Shown piece by piece: positions 36,067-44,321 of a stretch of 64,000 bases of DNA. A model generated the notes under the pieces. The model had not been told where the DNA came from and did not search any database. It saw only the letters and a program-made list of their open reading frames with translations. The stretch lies in contig NZ_JACHZG010000001.1 in assembly GCF_014193425.1 (NCBI RefSeq), positions 62,001 to 126,000 on the forward strand, given 5' to 3'. This stretch comes from Microlunatus antarcticus (GTDB lineage: Bacteria > Actinomycetota > Actinomycetes > Propionibacteriales > Propionibacteriaceae). The translations under genes were made by a program, and so were the position numbers. Within the stretch, counting starts at the first letter, position 1; each line of letters begins with the position of its first letter.

Positions 36067-37188
36067 TCAGGGGAGGTCGTAGACCATGCCCATGGCCGTG
36101 CGGACCTCGTCGAGCGTGGCGTCGGCGACCTCGTTCGCACGGGCGTTGCCCGCGGCCAGCACCTCGACGAGGTGGCCGGGGTCGGCCTCGAGTTCGGCCC
36201 GCCGGGCCCGGATCGGGGCGAACGTGGCGTTCACGGCCTCGGTGACCACGGCCTTGAGCCGACCCGAGCCGCCGTCGCCGATCTCGTCGGCCCAGTCCTG
36301 CGGGGAGCGGCCCGTGCACAGGGAGGCGAGCAGCAGGAGGTTGGACACCTCGGGACGCGCCTGGGGGTCGTACGTGATGTGGCGGTCGGAGTCGGTGACG
36401 GCCTTCTTGATGATCTTGGCCGTCGCGTCCGCGCTCATGCCGATCTCGATGGTGTTGCCGCGGGACTTGCTCATCTTCGCCCCGTCGGTGCCGAGGATGT
36501 TCGGGGCTTCGGACAGCAGCGCGTCGGGCTGGGGGAAGACGGGCCGGGTGGGGTCGACCCGGCCGTACGACTCGTCGAAGCGGCGGGCCACCACACGGGT
36601 CTGCTCCAGGTGCGGCAGCTGGTCGCGACCCACCGGGACGACGTTGGCCTTGCAGAAGAGGATGTCGGCGGCCTGGTGCACCGGGTAGGTCAGCATCAGC
36701 CCCGACATGGGCCGCTGGCTGGCGGCGAGCTCGGACTTGACCGTCGGGTTGCGCCGCAGCTCGGAGTCGGTCACGAGCGACAGGAAGGGCAGCAGCAGCT
36801 GGTTGAGCGCGGGGACGGCGGAGTGGGTGAAGATCGTGCTCCGGGCCGGGTCGAGGCCCACCGCGAGGTAGTCGACCAGGAGCGACAGGACCCGCTCGTG
36901 GATCGGGCCGACCCCGTCCCGGTCGGTGATGACCTGGTAGTCGGCGATGACGATCCAGGAGTCCACGCCCAGGTCCTGCAGCCGGACGCGGTTGGCCAGC
37001 GACCCGAAGTAGTGGCCGATGTGCAGCCGACCGGTCGGCCGGTCGCCGGTGAGCATCCGGTAGCGACCGGCGTCGGAGGCGAGGTCGGCCTCGATCTGCC
37101 GCGACCGGCGCTGGGCGGTGTCGAAGGACGTCGACTCGGGCACCGTCTGCTCGGTCGTGGGCTCGTCGGCCGTGCTGACGTCGCTCAC
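36067..37188 (-). CDS. trpS: Tryptophanyl-tRNA synthetase
   Basis: A 373-residue class I aminoacyl-tRNA synthetase charging tRNA-Trp. TGRLHIGHYFGSL carries the HIGH motif, and GAKMSKSRGN the KMSKS loop; MLTYPVHQAADIL and VPVGRDQLPHLEQTR are the tryptophan and ATP-site strands. The first 40 residues are a flexible extension common in actinobacteria. GTG 37188 is well supported by GGGAGG 7 nt upstream. Monocistronic by appearance; diverges from a dienelactone hydrolase gene. Confidence 0.96.
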   Translation of the reverse strand: MSDVSTADEPTTEQTVPESTSFDTAQRRSRQIEADLASDAGRYRMLTGDRPTGRLHIGHYFGSLANRVRLQDLGVDSWIVIADYQVITDRDGVGPIHERVLSLLVDYLAVGLDPARSTIFTHSAVPALNQLLLPFLSLVTDSELRRNPTVKSELAASQRPMSGLMLTYPVHQAADILFCKANVVPVGRDQLPHLEQTRVVARRFDESYGRVDPTRPVFPQPDALLSEAPNILGTDGAKMSKSRGNTIEIGMSADATAKIIKKAVTDSDRHITYDPQARPEVSNLLLLASLCTGRSPQDWADEIGDGGSGRLKAVVTEAVNATFAPIRARRAELEADPGHLVEVLAAGNARANEVADATLDEVRTAMGMVYDLP

Positions 37189-37338
37189 GTCGTTCCTCCC
37201 GCTCGTGGTGGCCGTAGCCCCGTGGACCGTCGTGGACGCAGAGCGCGCACGACGGCTGCCGATCCTAGTGCTGAGATGGACGGCGGCCCCCGCGAGTTCT
37301 GCCGGGGCCGACGAGCCCTCAGAACCTCAGGAGCACCC

Positions 37339-38112
37339 ATGGCCTACACGCCCGAGCAGACCGCCATCCTCGAACGCGAGCCGCTGCCCGCGGCCGGCAT
37401 CACCTCCGCCGAGGTCGCGTACGACGTCGAGGGCACCGCGTGCTCCGGCTACGTCGCCCGGCCCGACGACGACGGCGTGCACCCCGGCGTGCTCGTGGTC
37501 CACAACTGGCTCGGCGTCACCGACGCGGTCCGCTTCCGCGCCGACATGCTGGCCCGGCTCGGCTACGTCGCGTTCGCGGCCGACGTCTTCGGCGCCGACG
37601 TGCGGCCGACCCCCGAGGAGGCCGCGGGCGTGGCGGGCGGCTTCTACGGCGACCAGCGCCTGTTCCGGGCGCGGCTCACGGGCGGCTACGAGCAGCTGCT
37701 CGCCCAGCCCGGGGTCGACGCCGACCGCACCGCGGCGATGGGCTACTGCTTCGGCGGCTCCGGCGCCCTGCAGCTGGCCCGGACCGGCGCCGGACTGCGC
37801 GCCGTCGTGAGCTTCCACGGCGCGCTGCAGCCCGGCCCGGAGGGGGAGGCGGCCGACATCAAGGCCAAGGTCCTCGTCCTCACCGGCGCCATCGACCCGG
37901 TCGTCCCGCCCGAGGCCGTCGACGCCTTCGAGTCCGACCTCCGCACGGCCCCCGACCTCGACTGGCAGGTCGTGACCTACTCCGGTTCGATGCACGCCTT
38001 CACCGAGCCCGGCACGGACGCGCCCGACTTCGGCGCCCAGTTCAACCCGGTCGCCGAGGCCCGCAGCTGGCAGGCCATGAAGAACTTCTTCGGCGAGGTG
38101 CTGGCCGCCTAG
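37339..38112 (+). CDS. Dienelactone hydrolase family protein
   Basis: A 257-residue cytoplasmic alpha/beta hydrolase. The nucleophile is Cys in MGYCFGGSGAL, as in true dienelactone hydrolases, with an acid in LTGAIDPVVP and the histidine in SMHAFTEPG. VLVVHNWLGVTD forms the oxyanion region. The family opens enol-lactones in aromatic ring degradation, but many members act on other esters, and no ring-cleavage genes are nearby. ATG 37339 is supported by TCAGGAGC upstream. Its stop codon is inside a hairpin shared with the convergent sigma factor gene. Confidence 0.9.
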   Translation: MAYTPEQTAILEREPLPAAGITSAEVAYDVEGTACSGYVARPDDDGVHPGVLVVHNWLGVTDAVRFRADMLARLGYVAFAADVFGADVRPTPEEAAGVAGGFYGDQRLFRARLTGGYEQLLAQPGVDADRTAAMGYCFGGSGALQLARTGAGLRAVVSFHGALQPGPEGEAADIKAKVLVLTGAIDPVVPPEAVDAFESDLRTAPDLDWQVVTYSGSMHAFTEPGTDAPDFGAQFNPVAEARSWQAMKNFFGEVLAA

Positions 38113-38125
38113 GGTCGGCCCTAGG
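38108..38125. terminator. Compact bidirectional hairpin containing both stop codons
   Basis: CCTAGGG (38108-38114), loop TCGG, CCCTAGG (38119-38125). The two convergent genes end with TAG inside opposite arms of the same stem, 8 nt apart. The symmetry would let one element serve both transcripts. Confidence 0.5.
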
Positions 38126-39086
38126 AGGCCTGGGCGGTGAGCTGGCCGGAGTCCTCGTCCAGCTCACCGATCAGGCCGCGGAGCTTGGTCATCAGGCGCG
38201 AGAGCAGCCGCGAGACCTGCATCTGCGTCACGCCGACGACGCCGGCGATCTGGGACTGCGTCATCTCCTCGACGAACCGCATGCGCAGCAGGTCGCGCTC
38301 GGCGTCGGTCAGGCTCTGCAGAGCCTGGTGCAGCAGCACGCGGGTCTCGACGAGGTTCCACTCCGGCGGGTGCTCCGGGACCCAGGCGTCGCCGACGAGG
38401 GAGTCGAGGCTCGTCGAGTGCAGGCCGAGCTCGGCGGTCCGGGCCTCCTCGACGGCCTGGGTCGTCCAGCCCAGGTAGTGGGCGAGGTCCGCGCTGGTCG
38501 GTACGCGGCCGATCTCCTGCGCCAGGTCGGGCACGGCGCCGCGGAGGACGTTGGCGGCCTCCTGCACCGAGCGCGGCGGACGGACGGACCACCCGTGGTC
38601 GCGCAGGTAGCGGCGCAGCAGCCCCGACATGGTGACCCAGGCGAAGTAGCCGTACGTGGTCTGCGCCGGGTCGTAGCGGTCGAAGGCCTCGACCAGGCCA
38701 CCGCGGGCCACCTGGACCAGGTCGTCGTACTCGCTGCGGGGACCGTAGCGGCGGGCCGCGCTCGTCGCGAGCCACAGGTGCAGCGTCACGACCTCGTCGC
38801 GGATGGCGCGACGCTCCTCCGGGGTCGAGTCCTCCAGGTGGCTCATCAGGTCCTGGGTGCGCTCCCGGTCGGCGTCGCGCTCGCGCCCGCGCGGCGGGGT
38901 GTTGGGGTCGCGGGTGGACGGCTCGTGGACCGGTGCCTGGACGACCGACGGCTTCTGGGTCGACGGCAGGCCGTGGTCGGGCGGCGTCGGCGGCTCGCCG
39001 AGAGCGTGGGGGCTGTCGGTGGTGTCGCCCTGGTCGACGAAGAACGACTCGGGGCCCGGCTGGACCTCGGTGCCCTCAGGCAGCAC
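38121..39086 (-). CDS. Alternative RNA polymerase sigma factor (SigF/SigB group)
   Basis: A 321-residue sigma-70-family protein with region 2 (LHLWLATSAARRYGPRSEYDDLVQVARGGLVEAFDRYDP then YGYFAWVTMSGLLRRYLRDH), region 3 (SVQEAANVLRGAVPDLAQEIGRVPTSADLAHYLG) and region 4 (LTDAERDLLRMRFVEEMTQSQIAGVVGVTQMQVSRLLSR). This layout is that of group 3 stress/sporulation-type factors. The first 80 residues are Pro-rich and disordered; Met81 (38846) is an alternative start that would give a typical-length protein. A divergent response regulator has a promoter of the form such factors recognise. No anti-sigma factor gene is adjacent. Confidence 0.85.
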   Translation of the reverse strand: MLPEGTEVQPGPESFFVDQGDTTDSPHALGEPPTPPDHGLPSTQKPSVVQAPVHEPSTRDPNTPPRGRERDADRERTQDLMSHLEDSTPEERRAIRDEVVTLHLWLATSAARRYGPRSEYDDLVQVARGGLVEAFDRYDPAQTTYGYFAWVTMSGLLRRYLRDHGWSVRPPRSVQEAANVLRGAVPDLAQEIGRVPTSADLAHYLGWTTQAVEEARTAELGLHSTSLDSLVGDAWVPEHPPEWNLVETRVLLHQALQSLTDAERDLLRMRFVEEMTQSQIAGVVGVTQMQVSRLLSRLMTKLRGLIGELDEDSGQLTAQAS

Positions 39087-39182
39087 GGCGTGCCCCGGCA
39101 GCGGAGCCGTGGACGACCCCGTCCTGATGATCGAAGTCCTGATGAGTCATCACGATCTCGAGTAAACCAATCACTAAAGGAG

Positions 39183-39206
39183 GTTTGTTACACCCCTAGG
39201 GGGGTA
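39183..39206 (+). promoter_or_regulatory. SigF/SigB-type promoter (GTTT-N15-GGGTA)
   Basis: GTTT (39183-39186), 15 nt, then GGGTA (39202-39206) matches the general actinobacterial SigF-group consensus. It ends 10 nt before ATG 39217 of the response regulator. CCCCTAGGGG within the spacer forms a palindrome, nearly extended by TTAC/GTAA on each side, possibly an operator. Confidence 0.6.
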
Positions 39207-39216
39207 AATGGACCTC

Positions 39217-39858
39217 ATGCCCAACCCCATCACCATTGCCGTCGTCGACGACTACGACGTGGTCGTCCTGGGGGTGGCCCGCATGCTCGAGCAGTACCCG
39301 GAACGCGTCCAGGTGGCCGAGCTCTCGACCACCCAGACCGTCGACCGACCGGTGGACATCGTTCTCTACGACGCCTTCGCGCAGCCCGAGACCGATGCCG
39401 CCGACCTGCAACAGTTCCTCGACAACCCGCTCGCCGGACGCACCGTCGTCTACACCTGGAACTTCCAGGCCCAGCTGGTCGAGCAGGTGCAGAAGCTGGG
39501 GCTCCACGGCTATCTGTCCAAGGCGCTGCCGGCGCGCGACCTCGTGTCGAGCCTGGAGCGGATCCACGGGGGCGAGGTGGTGATCAGCGACCCGCCGGGC
39601 CGGGCCCGCAGCGCGACGGGGCTCGACTGGCCCGGTCGGGGCGAGGGGCTGAGCGACCGCGAGTCCGAGATCCTCGCGCTCATCACGCAGGGCAAGAGCA
39701 ACGCCGACGTCGCCGCCATCACGTTCCTCAGCCCGAACACCATCAAGTCCTACGTCCGCACGATCTACCGCAAGATCGGGGTGGGCAGCCGCACCCAGGC
39801 CGTGCTCTGGGGCGTACGGCACGGGTTCAGCCCGGACCACAGCCAGATGCGGCGGTAG
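39217..39858 (+). CDS. LuxR-type (NarL/FixJ) response regulator
   Basis: About 213 residues: an N-terminal receiver domain (ITIAVVDDYDVVVLGVARML, phospho-acceptor Asp in VDIVLYDAF, YLSKAL with the conserved Lys) and a C-terminal GerE-type helix-turn-helix (LSDRESEILALITQGKSNADVAAITFLSPNTIKSYVRTIYRKIGVGSRTQAV). No histidine kinase is adjacent, so it may be an orphan or be controlled mainly by transcription. The frame allows ATG 39208, but ATG 39217 lies 10 nt after a GGGTA element and starts the receiver directly. The divergent sigma factor is the obvious candidate to drive it. Confidence 0.88.
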   Translation: MPNPITIAVVDDYDVVVLGVARMLEQYPERVQVAELSTTQTVDRPVDIVLYDAFAQPETDAADLQQFLDNPLAGRTVVYTWNFQAQLVEQVQKLGLHGYLSKALPARDLVSSLERIHGGEVVISDPPGRARSATGLDWPGRGEGLSDRESEILALITQGKSNADVAAITFLSPNTIKSYVRTIYRKIGVGSRTQAVLWGVRHGFSPDHSQMRR

Positions 39859-39891
39859 TTCCCGGCCTCGCCGGCGACTGGAGCCGAAGGG

Positions 39892-41355
39892 CTACTGAAC
39901 CGCGGAGGTCAGCCGCATGAGGTTGTCGATGACGCTCCGCCAGAAGCCGCGCCGGGCCCAGTCCTGCGCGGAGAGCTCGCGCGACAGGCTGCGGTAGCGG
40001 TCCTCGACCGCCTTGACCTGGTCCACGAACGGGCGCCCGCAGACCATGAGCATCACCTCGAGGTCGAGCTGGAACGAGCGGATGTCCATGTTCGACGAAC
40101 CGACCACCGCGACCTGGTCGTCGACCGAGATGTGCTTGGAGTGCAGGATGTTCGGACCCGGGTAGAGGTAGATCCTGACGCCCGCAGCCAGCAGCTCGGC
40201 GTAGTACGAGTGCTGGGCGTGGAAGACCACGAACTGGTCGCCGATCTCCCCGACGAACAGCTCGACCGCCACCCCCCGCCGGGCGGCCGTGGTGATGGCG
40301 CCGAGCAGTGACGGGTCCGGCACGAAGTACGGGCTCGTGATGCTGATCCGCGACTGCGCGTGGTAGAGCAGGCTGTTGAACAGGGCGAGGTTGTTCTCCG
40401 ACTCGTACGCCGGCCCGCTGGGCGCGATCTGCGCCAGCAGGTCCCCGCCGCGCTGGTCGTCCGAGGTCTGCTCGCGCGAGCTGCTGAGGAGCTGGTCGGT
40501 CTCGCAGTACCAGTCGGTCACGAAGAGCGCGTCGATCTCGTGGACCACGGGGCCGTGCACCTCGCACAGCTCGTCGACCCACTGCAGCCCCCGCCGCTTG
40601 TTGCCGCGCTTGTCGTAGCTGGGGTCGATCATGTTGAGCGACCCGACGAAGCCGACGACGCCGTCGACGACCATCAGCTTGCGGTGGTTGCGCAGGTCCG
40701 GGCGCTGCCAGCGGCCCTTGAGCGGCTGCACCGGCAGCATCAGGTGCCAGAAGACGCCCATCTCGGTCAGCGCCTTCAGGGTCTTGCGGTAGCCGGGGTA
40801 GGGCCGGGTGCCCATGTGGTCCAGCAGCAGCCGCACGGTGACGTCGCGCTCGACCGCCCGACGCAGGGCGTCGAAGAACGGGGCCGTCGACGCGTCGCGG
40901 ATGGTGATGTAGAACTCGACGTGCACGTAGCGCTCGGCGCCGTCGACGGCCTCGACGAGGGCCTGCAGCTGGTCGGTGAAGCCCATGACCATGCGGGCGT
41001 CGTTGTCCTGCAGCAGGGGCATGCGGCCGACCGACTCCACCAGCCGGGAGACCGAGCCGAACCACGGCGGGGCGTCCTCGCCGGCCTGCACCGGGTCGAC
41101 CTCCCGGGAGGCCTCGCTGATCAGCTCGTCCATGTTCTGCTGCTTCTCGCGCCGCTTCTGCGTGAGCTTCGGGCTGCCGATGAGCAGGAACAGCACGATG
41201 CCGAGCAGCGGGAGGAGCGCCATCAGCAGCACCCAGGCCAGCGCGGAGCTCGGCTCCCGGTTGCGAGGCGCGATGAGCAGCGCGACGAGGACGAGGGCGA
41301 TCTCGAGCCCGACGACCAGACCCGTCCCGCTGAGGCCGGTGAGAAGGTCGAGCAC
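39892..41355 (-). CDS. cls: Cardiolipin synthase (phospholipase D superfamily)
   Basis: A 487-residue membrane enzyme that joins phosphatidyl groups to form cardiolipin. Two N-terminal helices (LSGTGLVVGLEIALVLVALLIAP and ALAWVLLMALLPLLGIVLFLLIG) precede two phospholipase-D-type sites: HRKLMVVDG-x5-SLNMIDPSY and HSKHISVDDQVAVVGSSNMD. The frame opens at 41475, but GTG 41355 is chosen because TAGTTT (41363-41368) ends 7 nt upstream and the membrane anchor then begins immediately. It ends 33 nt from the convergent response regulator. Confidence 0.93.
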   Translation of the reverse strand: MLDLLTGLSGTGLVVGLEIALVLVALLIAPRNREPSSALAWVLLMALLPLLGIVLFLLIGSPKLTQKRREKQQNMDELISEASREVDPVQAGEDAPPWFGSVSRLVESVGRMPLLQDNDARMVMGFTDQLQALVEAVDGAERYVHVEFYITIRDASTAPFFDALRRAVERDVTVRLLLDHMGTRPYPGYRKTLKALTEMGVFWHLMLPVQPLKGRWQRPDLRNHRKLMVVDGVVGFVGSLNMIDPSYDKRGNKRRGLQWVDELCEVHGPVVHEIDALFVTDWYCETDQLLSSSREQTSDDQRGGDLLAQIAPSGPAYESENNLALFNSLLYHAQSRISITSPYFVPDPSLLGAITTAARRGVAVELFVGEIGDQFVVFHAQHSYYAELLAAGVRIYLYPGPNILHSKHISVDDQVAVVGSSNMDIRSFQLDLEVMLMVCGRPFVDQVKAVEDRYRSLSRELSAQDWARRGFWRSVIDNLMRLTSAVQ

Positions 41356-41520
41356 GATCGGCAAACTACAGGGGCGGCTCAGGGTCGAGCGTGACGTGGA
41401 CGCCGTTGCGCTGGGTACCCTTGGCCTATCTGGTGAGCACCGGTCGTCGTTCGACTTCTCTGATCCTGCTTGCATCCCGGCTGGGAAGCCTCAGCAAGTC
41501 GAACCCAGGAGCGAGCACTC

Positions 41521-42615
41521 GTGCCTTCGTCCGTCCCGTCCGCCGTACCCTCGGCCGCCACCGCCCGCCTCGCCTCGCAGCCGCTGACCCGCAGCTTCAC
41601 CGCGCTGACCTCCCAGGTCCGGACCGCCGGGCTCCTCGGTCGTACGCGGGGGTTCTACGCCCTGGTCTTCGGGCTCCTCCTGCTGGCCCTGGGCGGCATC
41701 GCCACCGGGGTCGTGCTGCTCGGCGAGTCCTGGCTCCAGCTGCTCATGGCCGGGGCGCTCGGGCTGGTGCTCACGCAGTTCGCGTTCCTGGGCCACGAGG
41801 CCTCGCACCGCCAGATCTTCGTCTCCGGCAAGGCGAACGACCGCAGCGGCCGCATCCTGGCCGTCGGCTTCGCCGGCCTCAGCTACAGCTGGTGGATGAC
41901 CAAGCACACCCGCCACCACGGCAACCCGAACCAGGTCGGCAAGGACCCGGACATCGCGCGCGACACCGTCTCGTTCCACGAGGCCGACGCCGCGGCGCAG
42001 CGTGGCCTGTCCCGCTGGATCACCGCGCGCCAGTCGTACCTGTTCTTCCCGCTGCTGCTCCTCGAGGGCGTCAACCTGCACTTCAAGTCGGTCCAGTCGC
42101 TGCTCCAGCGCGGGCCGGTCAAGGGTCGCAAGCTCGAGCTGGCGATGCTCGGCGTGCGCTTCGGCCTGTACGCGGGCGTGCTGTTCTGGTTCCTCCCGCT
42201 GGGCATGGCGGCCGCGTTCATCGGCGTGCAGCTGGCGGTGTTCGGCTTCTACATGGGCGGGACCTTCGCGCCCAACCACATGGGCATGCCGATCGTCCCG
42301 GCGGACGCCAAGCTGGACTTCCTGAGCAAGCAGGTCCGCACCTCGCGCAACATCACCGGCGGCATCTGGATGAGCGCGCTGATGGGCGGCCTCAACTACC
42401 AGGTCGAGCACCACCTGTTCCCGAGCATGCCCCGCCCGCACCTGCGCGCTGCCCGCGCCATGGTGCGTGAGCACTGCCGCACCCTCGACGTGCCCTACAC
42501 CGAGACCAACCTGATCCGGGCCTACCACTCGGTCCTGGCGCACCTCGACCGCGTCGGCCTCAAGGCCCGCGACCCGTTCGACTGCCCCGCCGCGGGCAAC
42601 ATGCGCTTCGGCTGA
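41521..42615 (+). CDS. Membrane fatty-acid desaturase
   Basis: A 364-residue diiron desaturase. The three histidine boxes are GHEASH, TKHTRHHG and QVEHHLFP; the last matches the acyl-lipid/acyl-CoA desaturase group (DesA3/front-end-like). Hydrophobic pairs of helices surround them (FYALVFGLLLLALGGIATGVVLLG and GVLFWFLPLGMAAAFIGVQLAVFGFYMGG). It inserts a double bond into membrane lipid acyl chains with electrons from an unseen reductase. GTG 41521 has AGGAG 9 nt upstream. The stop is immediately followed by GTG of the glycosylase gene (TGAGTG), suggesting coupling. Confidence 0.92.
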   Translation: MPSSVPSAVPSAATARLASQPLTRSFTALTSQVRTAGLLGRTRGFYALVFGLLLLALGGIATGVVLLGESWLQLLMAGALGLVLTQFAFLGHEASHRQIFVSGKANDRSGRILAVGFAGLSYSWWMTKHTRHHGNPNQVGKDPDIARDTVSFHEADAAAQRGLSRWITARQSYLFFPLLLLEGVNLHFKSVQSLLQRGPVKGRKLELAMLGVRFGLYAGVLFWFLPLGMAAAFIGVQLAVFGFYMGGTFAPNHMGMPIVPADAKLDFLSKQVRTSRNITGGIWMSALMGGLNYQVEHHLFPSMPRPHLRAARAMVREHCRTLDVPYTETNLIRAYHSVLAHLDRVGLKARDPFDCPAAGNMRFG

Positions 42616-43164
42616 GTGCTCGAGGACCACGACGTACGCCCCGACCGCAGCCTGCTGCGGCCGGGGCTTCGTGTCGTCATCACCGGCACGCTCGGGCGCG
42701 GCCACCGCCCGGCGCAGTACTACGCCGGCCCCGGCAACCGCTTCTACGAGCTCCTGCAGGGGAGCGGGCTGGTCGACGAACGGCTCGACCCCGGCCATGC
42801 CGGGCGACTGCCGGATCTCGGGGTGGGCCTGACCGACCTCGTGATCGAACGCGTCGAGCGCGCGGGCCGGGAACCCGAGACCCTGATCCACCAAAGGCCG
42901 TTCGACCTGGCGATCCGCGCCGTCGCGCCGACCGTCGTCGCCTTCGTGAGCAAGACCGCCGCGACCTGGTACGCCCGGGGTGCGGGGGAGCGGCTGCCGC
43001 GGGACTACGGCGAGCTGACCTGGTCGGTGGCCGGGACCCCGGCCTTCGTGCTGCCGGGCCCGTCCGGGGCGAACAACGGGATGTCGTTGGCCCTGCGACT
43101 GGCGCTGTGGACCGACCTGGCCGACTTCGTGGAGCACGTCGAGCACGGGCGCGCCGTCGGCTGA
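42616..43164 (+). CDS. mug: Uracil-DNA glycosylase superfamily protein (Mug-like)
   Basis: A 182-residue glycosylase-fold protein. The motif 1 region is VVITGTLGRG followed by YYAGPGNRFYELLQGSGLVDERL, and GVGLTDLV follows; motif 2 is LPGPSGANNGMS. The layout resembles mismatch-specific (G:U/T) Mug-type enzymes that excise uracil or thymine from mispairs, but the usual CGxNPG in motif 1 is replaced by TGTLGRG, so activity may differ. Starting at GTG 42616, directly after the desaturase stop, it is probably translated by re-initiation. Symbol given tentatively. Confidence 0.75.
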   Translation: MLEDHDVRPDRSLLRPGLRVVITGTLGRGHRPAQYYAGPGNRFYELLQGSGLVDERLDPGHAGRLPDLGVGLTDLVIERVERAGREPETLIHQRPFDLAIRAVAPTVVAFVSKTAATWYARGAGERLPRDYGELTWSVAGTPAFVLPGPSGANNGMSLALRLALWTDLADFVEHVEHGRAVG

Positions 43165-43192
43165 TCGAGGGGTCCCGACTGGGCGGGCCCGA

Positions 43193-43217
43193 GCGCAAGG
43201 CTTGCGCAAAGCATTGC
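43193..43217. promoter_or_regulatory. LacI-family operator upstream of the polyol dehydrogenase operon
   Basis: GCGCAAGGCTTGCGC (43193-43207) is a 15-bp perfect palindrome, overlapped by CTTGCGCAAAGCATTGC (43201-43217). The latter matches, in inverse orientation, 14 of 17 bases of the block upstream of the LacI gene at 46130-46146, so both are probably bound by that regulator. Confidence 0.7.
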
Positions 43218-43289
43218 GCGCGTGTGAGCATCGGGGCCGGACCTGCGGTCTCGTCCCTGGGCAGGGCTGCTCACACAGAAGGACTTGCG

Positions 43290-44321
43290 ATGACATCTGT
43301 CGACACCACCCCAACGAGCATGAGGGTCAGCGTGCTGCTCGGGCAGAAGGCCCTCGGCATGGAGGAGCGGCCCGTGCCCGTGCCGGAGGGTGACCAGGTG
43401 CTCGTGCAGGTCTCCAAGGTCGGCGTCTGCGGCTCCGACGTGCACTACTACCGCGACGGCCGCATCGGCCCGTTCGTGGTCGACGCGCCGCTCGTGCTGG
43501 GCCACGAGCTCTCCGGCACGATCGTCGCCGTCGGCGCCGGGGTGGACGCCTCCCGCGTCGGGCAGCGCGTCGCCGTCGAGCCGCAGAAGCCGTGCCGCCG
43601 CTGCAGCCAGTGCAAGGCCGGCCGCTACAACCTCTGCCCGTTCATGGAGTTCTACGCGACCCCGCCCATCGACGGCGCCTTCGCCGAGTACGTGGCCATC
43701 GAGGAGGACTTCGCGCACCCCGTGCCCGACTCCATCAGCGACGAGGCGGCCGCGCTGCTCGAGCCGCTGTCCGTCGGGATCGCCGCGGCGCGCAAGGGCC
43801 GGATCGTCCCGGGCTCGCGCGTGCTCATCGCCGGCGGCGGACCGATCGGCGTGATCACCGCGCAGGCCGCCCGGGCCTTCGGCGCCGCCGAGATCATCGT
43901 CTCCGACCCCGTGGCCGACCGACGGGCGATGGCGAGCCGCTTCGGCGCGACCTCCACGGTCGACCCGACCCGGGAGGACACCACCGACCTCAAGGTCGAC
44001 TGCTTCATCGACGCGTGCGGCGTGCCGGCCGCGATCGTCGCCGGCCTGGAGTCCGTCCGGGGCGCCGGGACCGTCGTCATCGTCGGCACCGGCGCCGACA
44101 CCGTGGCGCTGCCGATCCCGACGATCATGAACAACGAGCTCAACGTGACCGGCATCTTCCGCTACACCGACACGTGGCCGCTCGGCGCGCACCTGGTGGC
44201 GACCGGACAGGTGGAGCTCGACCCGCTCGTGACCGGCCGCTTCGGGCTGGACGACGTGGAGAACGCGCTGAACGCCGACCTCCAGCCGGGCAGCCTCAAG
44301 TCGATCGTGGCCGTCCGATGA
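43290..44321 (+). CDS. Zinc-dependent polyol dehydrogenase (L-iditol/sorbitol/xylitol type)
   Basis: A 343-residue medium-chain dehydrogenase. The catalytic zinc site is VGVCGSDVHYY and LGHELSG; the structural zinc lobe CRRCSQCKAGRYNLC holds four cysteines. AGGGPIGVITAQAARAFG is the NAD-binding Rossmann loop. DVHYYRDGRIGPF is typical of sorbitol/xylitol dehydrogenases, which oxidise a polyol to the ketose. ATG 43290 has AGAAGGAC upstream. It overlaps the following SDR by 4 nt (ATGA). Control by the convergent LacI gene is supported by shared operators. No transporter or kinase is in the operon, so substrate uptake must be elsewhere. Confidence 0.88.
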   Translation: MTSVDTTPTSMRVSVLLGQKALGMEERPVPVPEGDQVLVQVSKVGVCGSDVHYYRDGRIGPFVVDAPLVLGHELSGTIVAVGAGVDASRVGQRVAVEPQKPCRRCSQCKAGRYNLCPFMEFYATPPIDGAFAEYVAIEEDFAHPVPDSISDEAAALLEPLSVGIAAARKGRIVPGSRVLIAGGGPIGVITAQAARAFGAAEIIVSDPVADRRAMASRFGATSTVDPTREDTTDLKVDCFIDACGVPAAIVAGLESVRGAGTVVIVGTGADTVALPIPTIMNNELNVTGIFRYTDTWPLGAHLVATGQVELDPLVTGRFGLDDVENALNADLQPGSLKSIVAVR

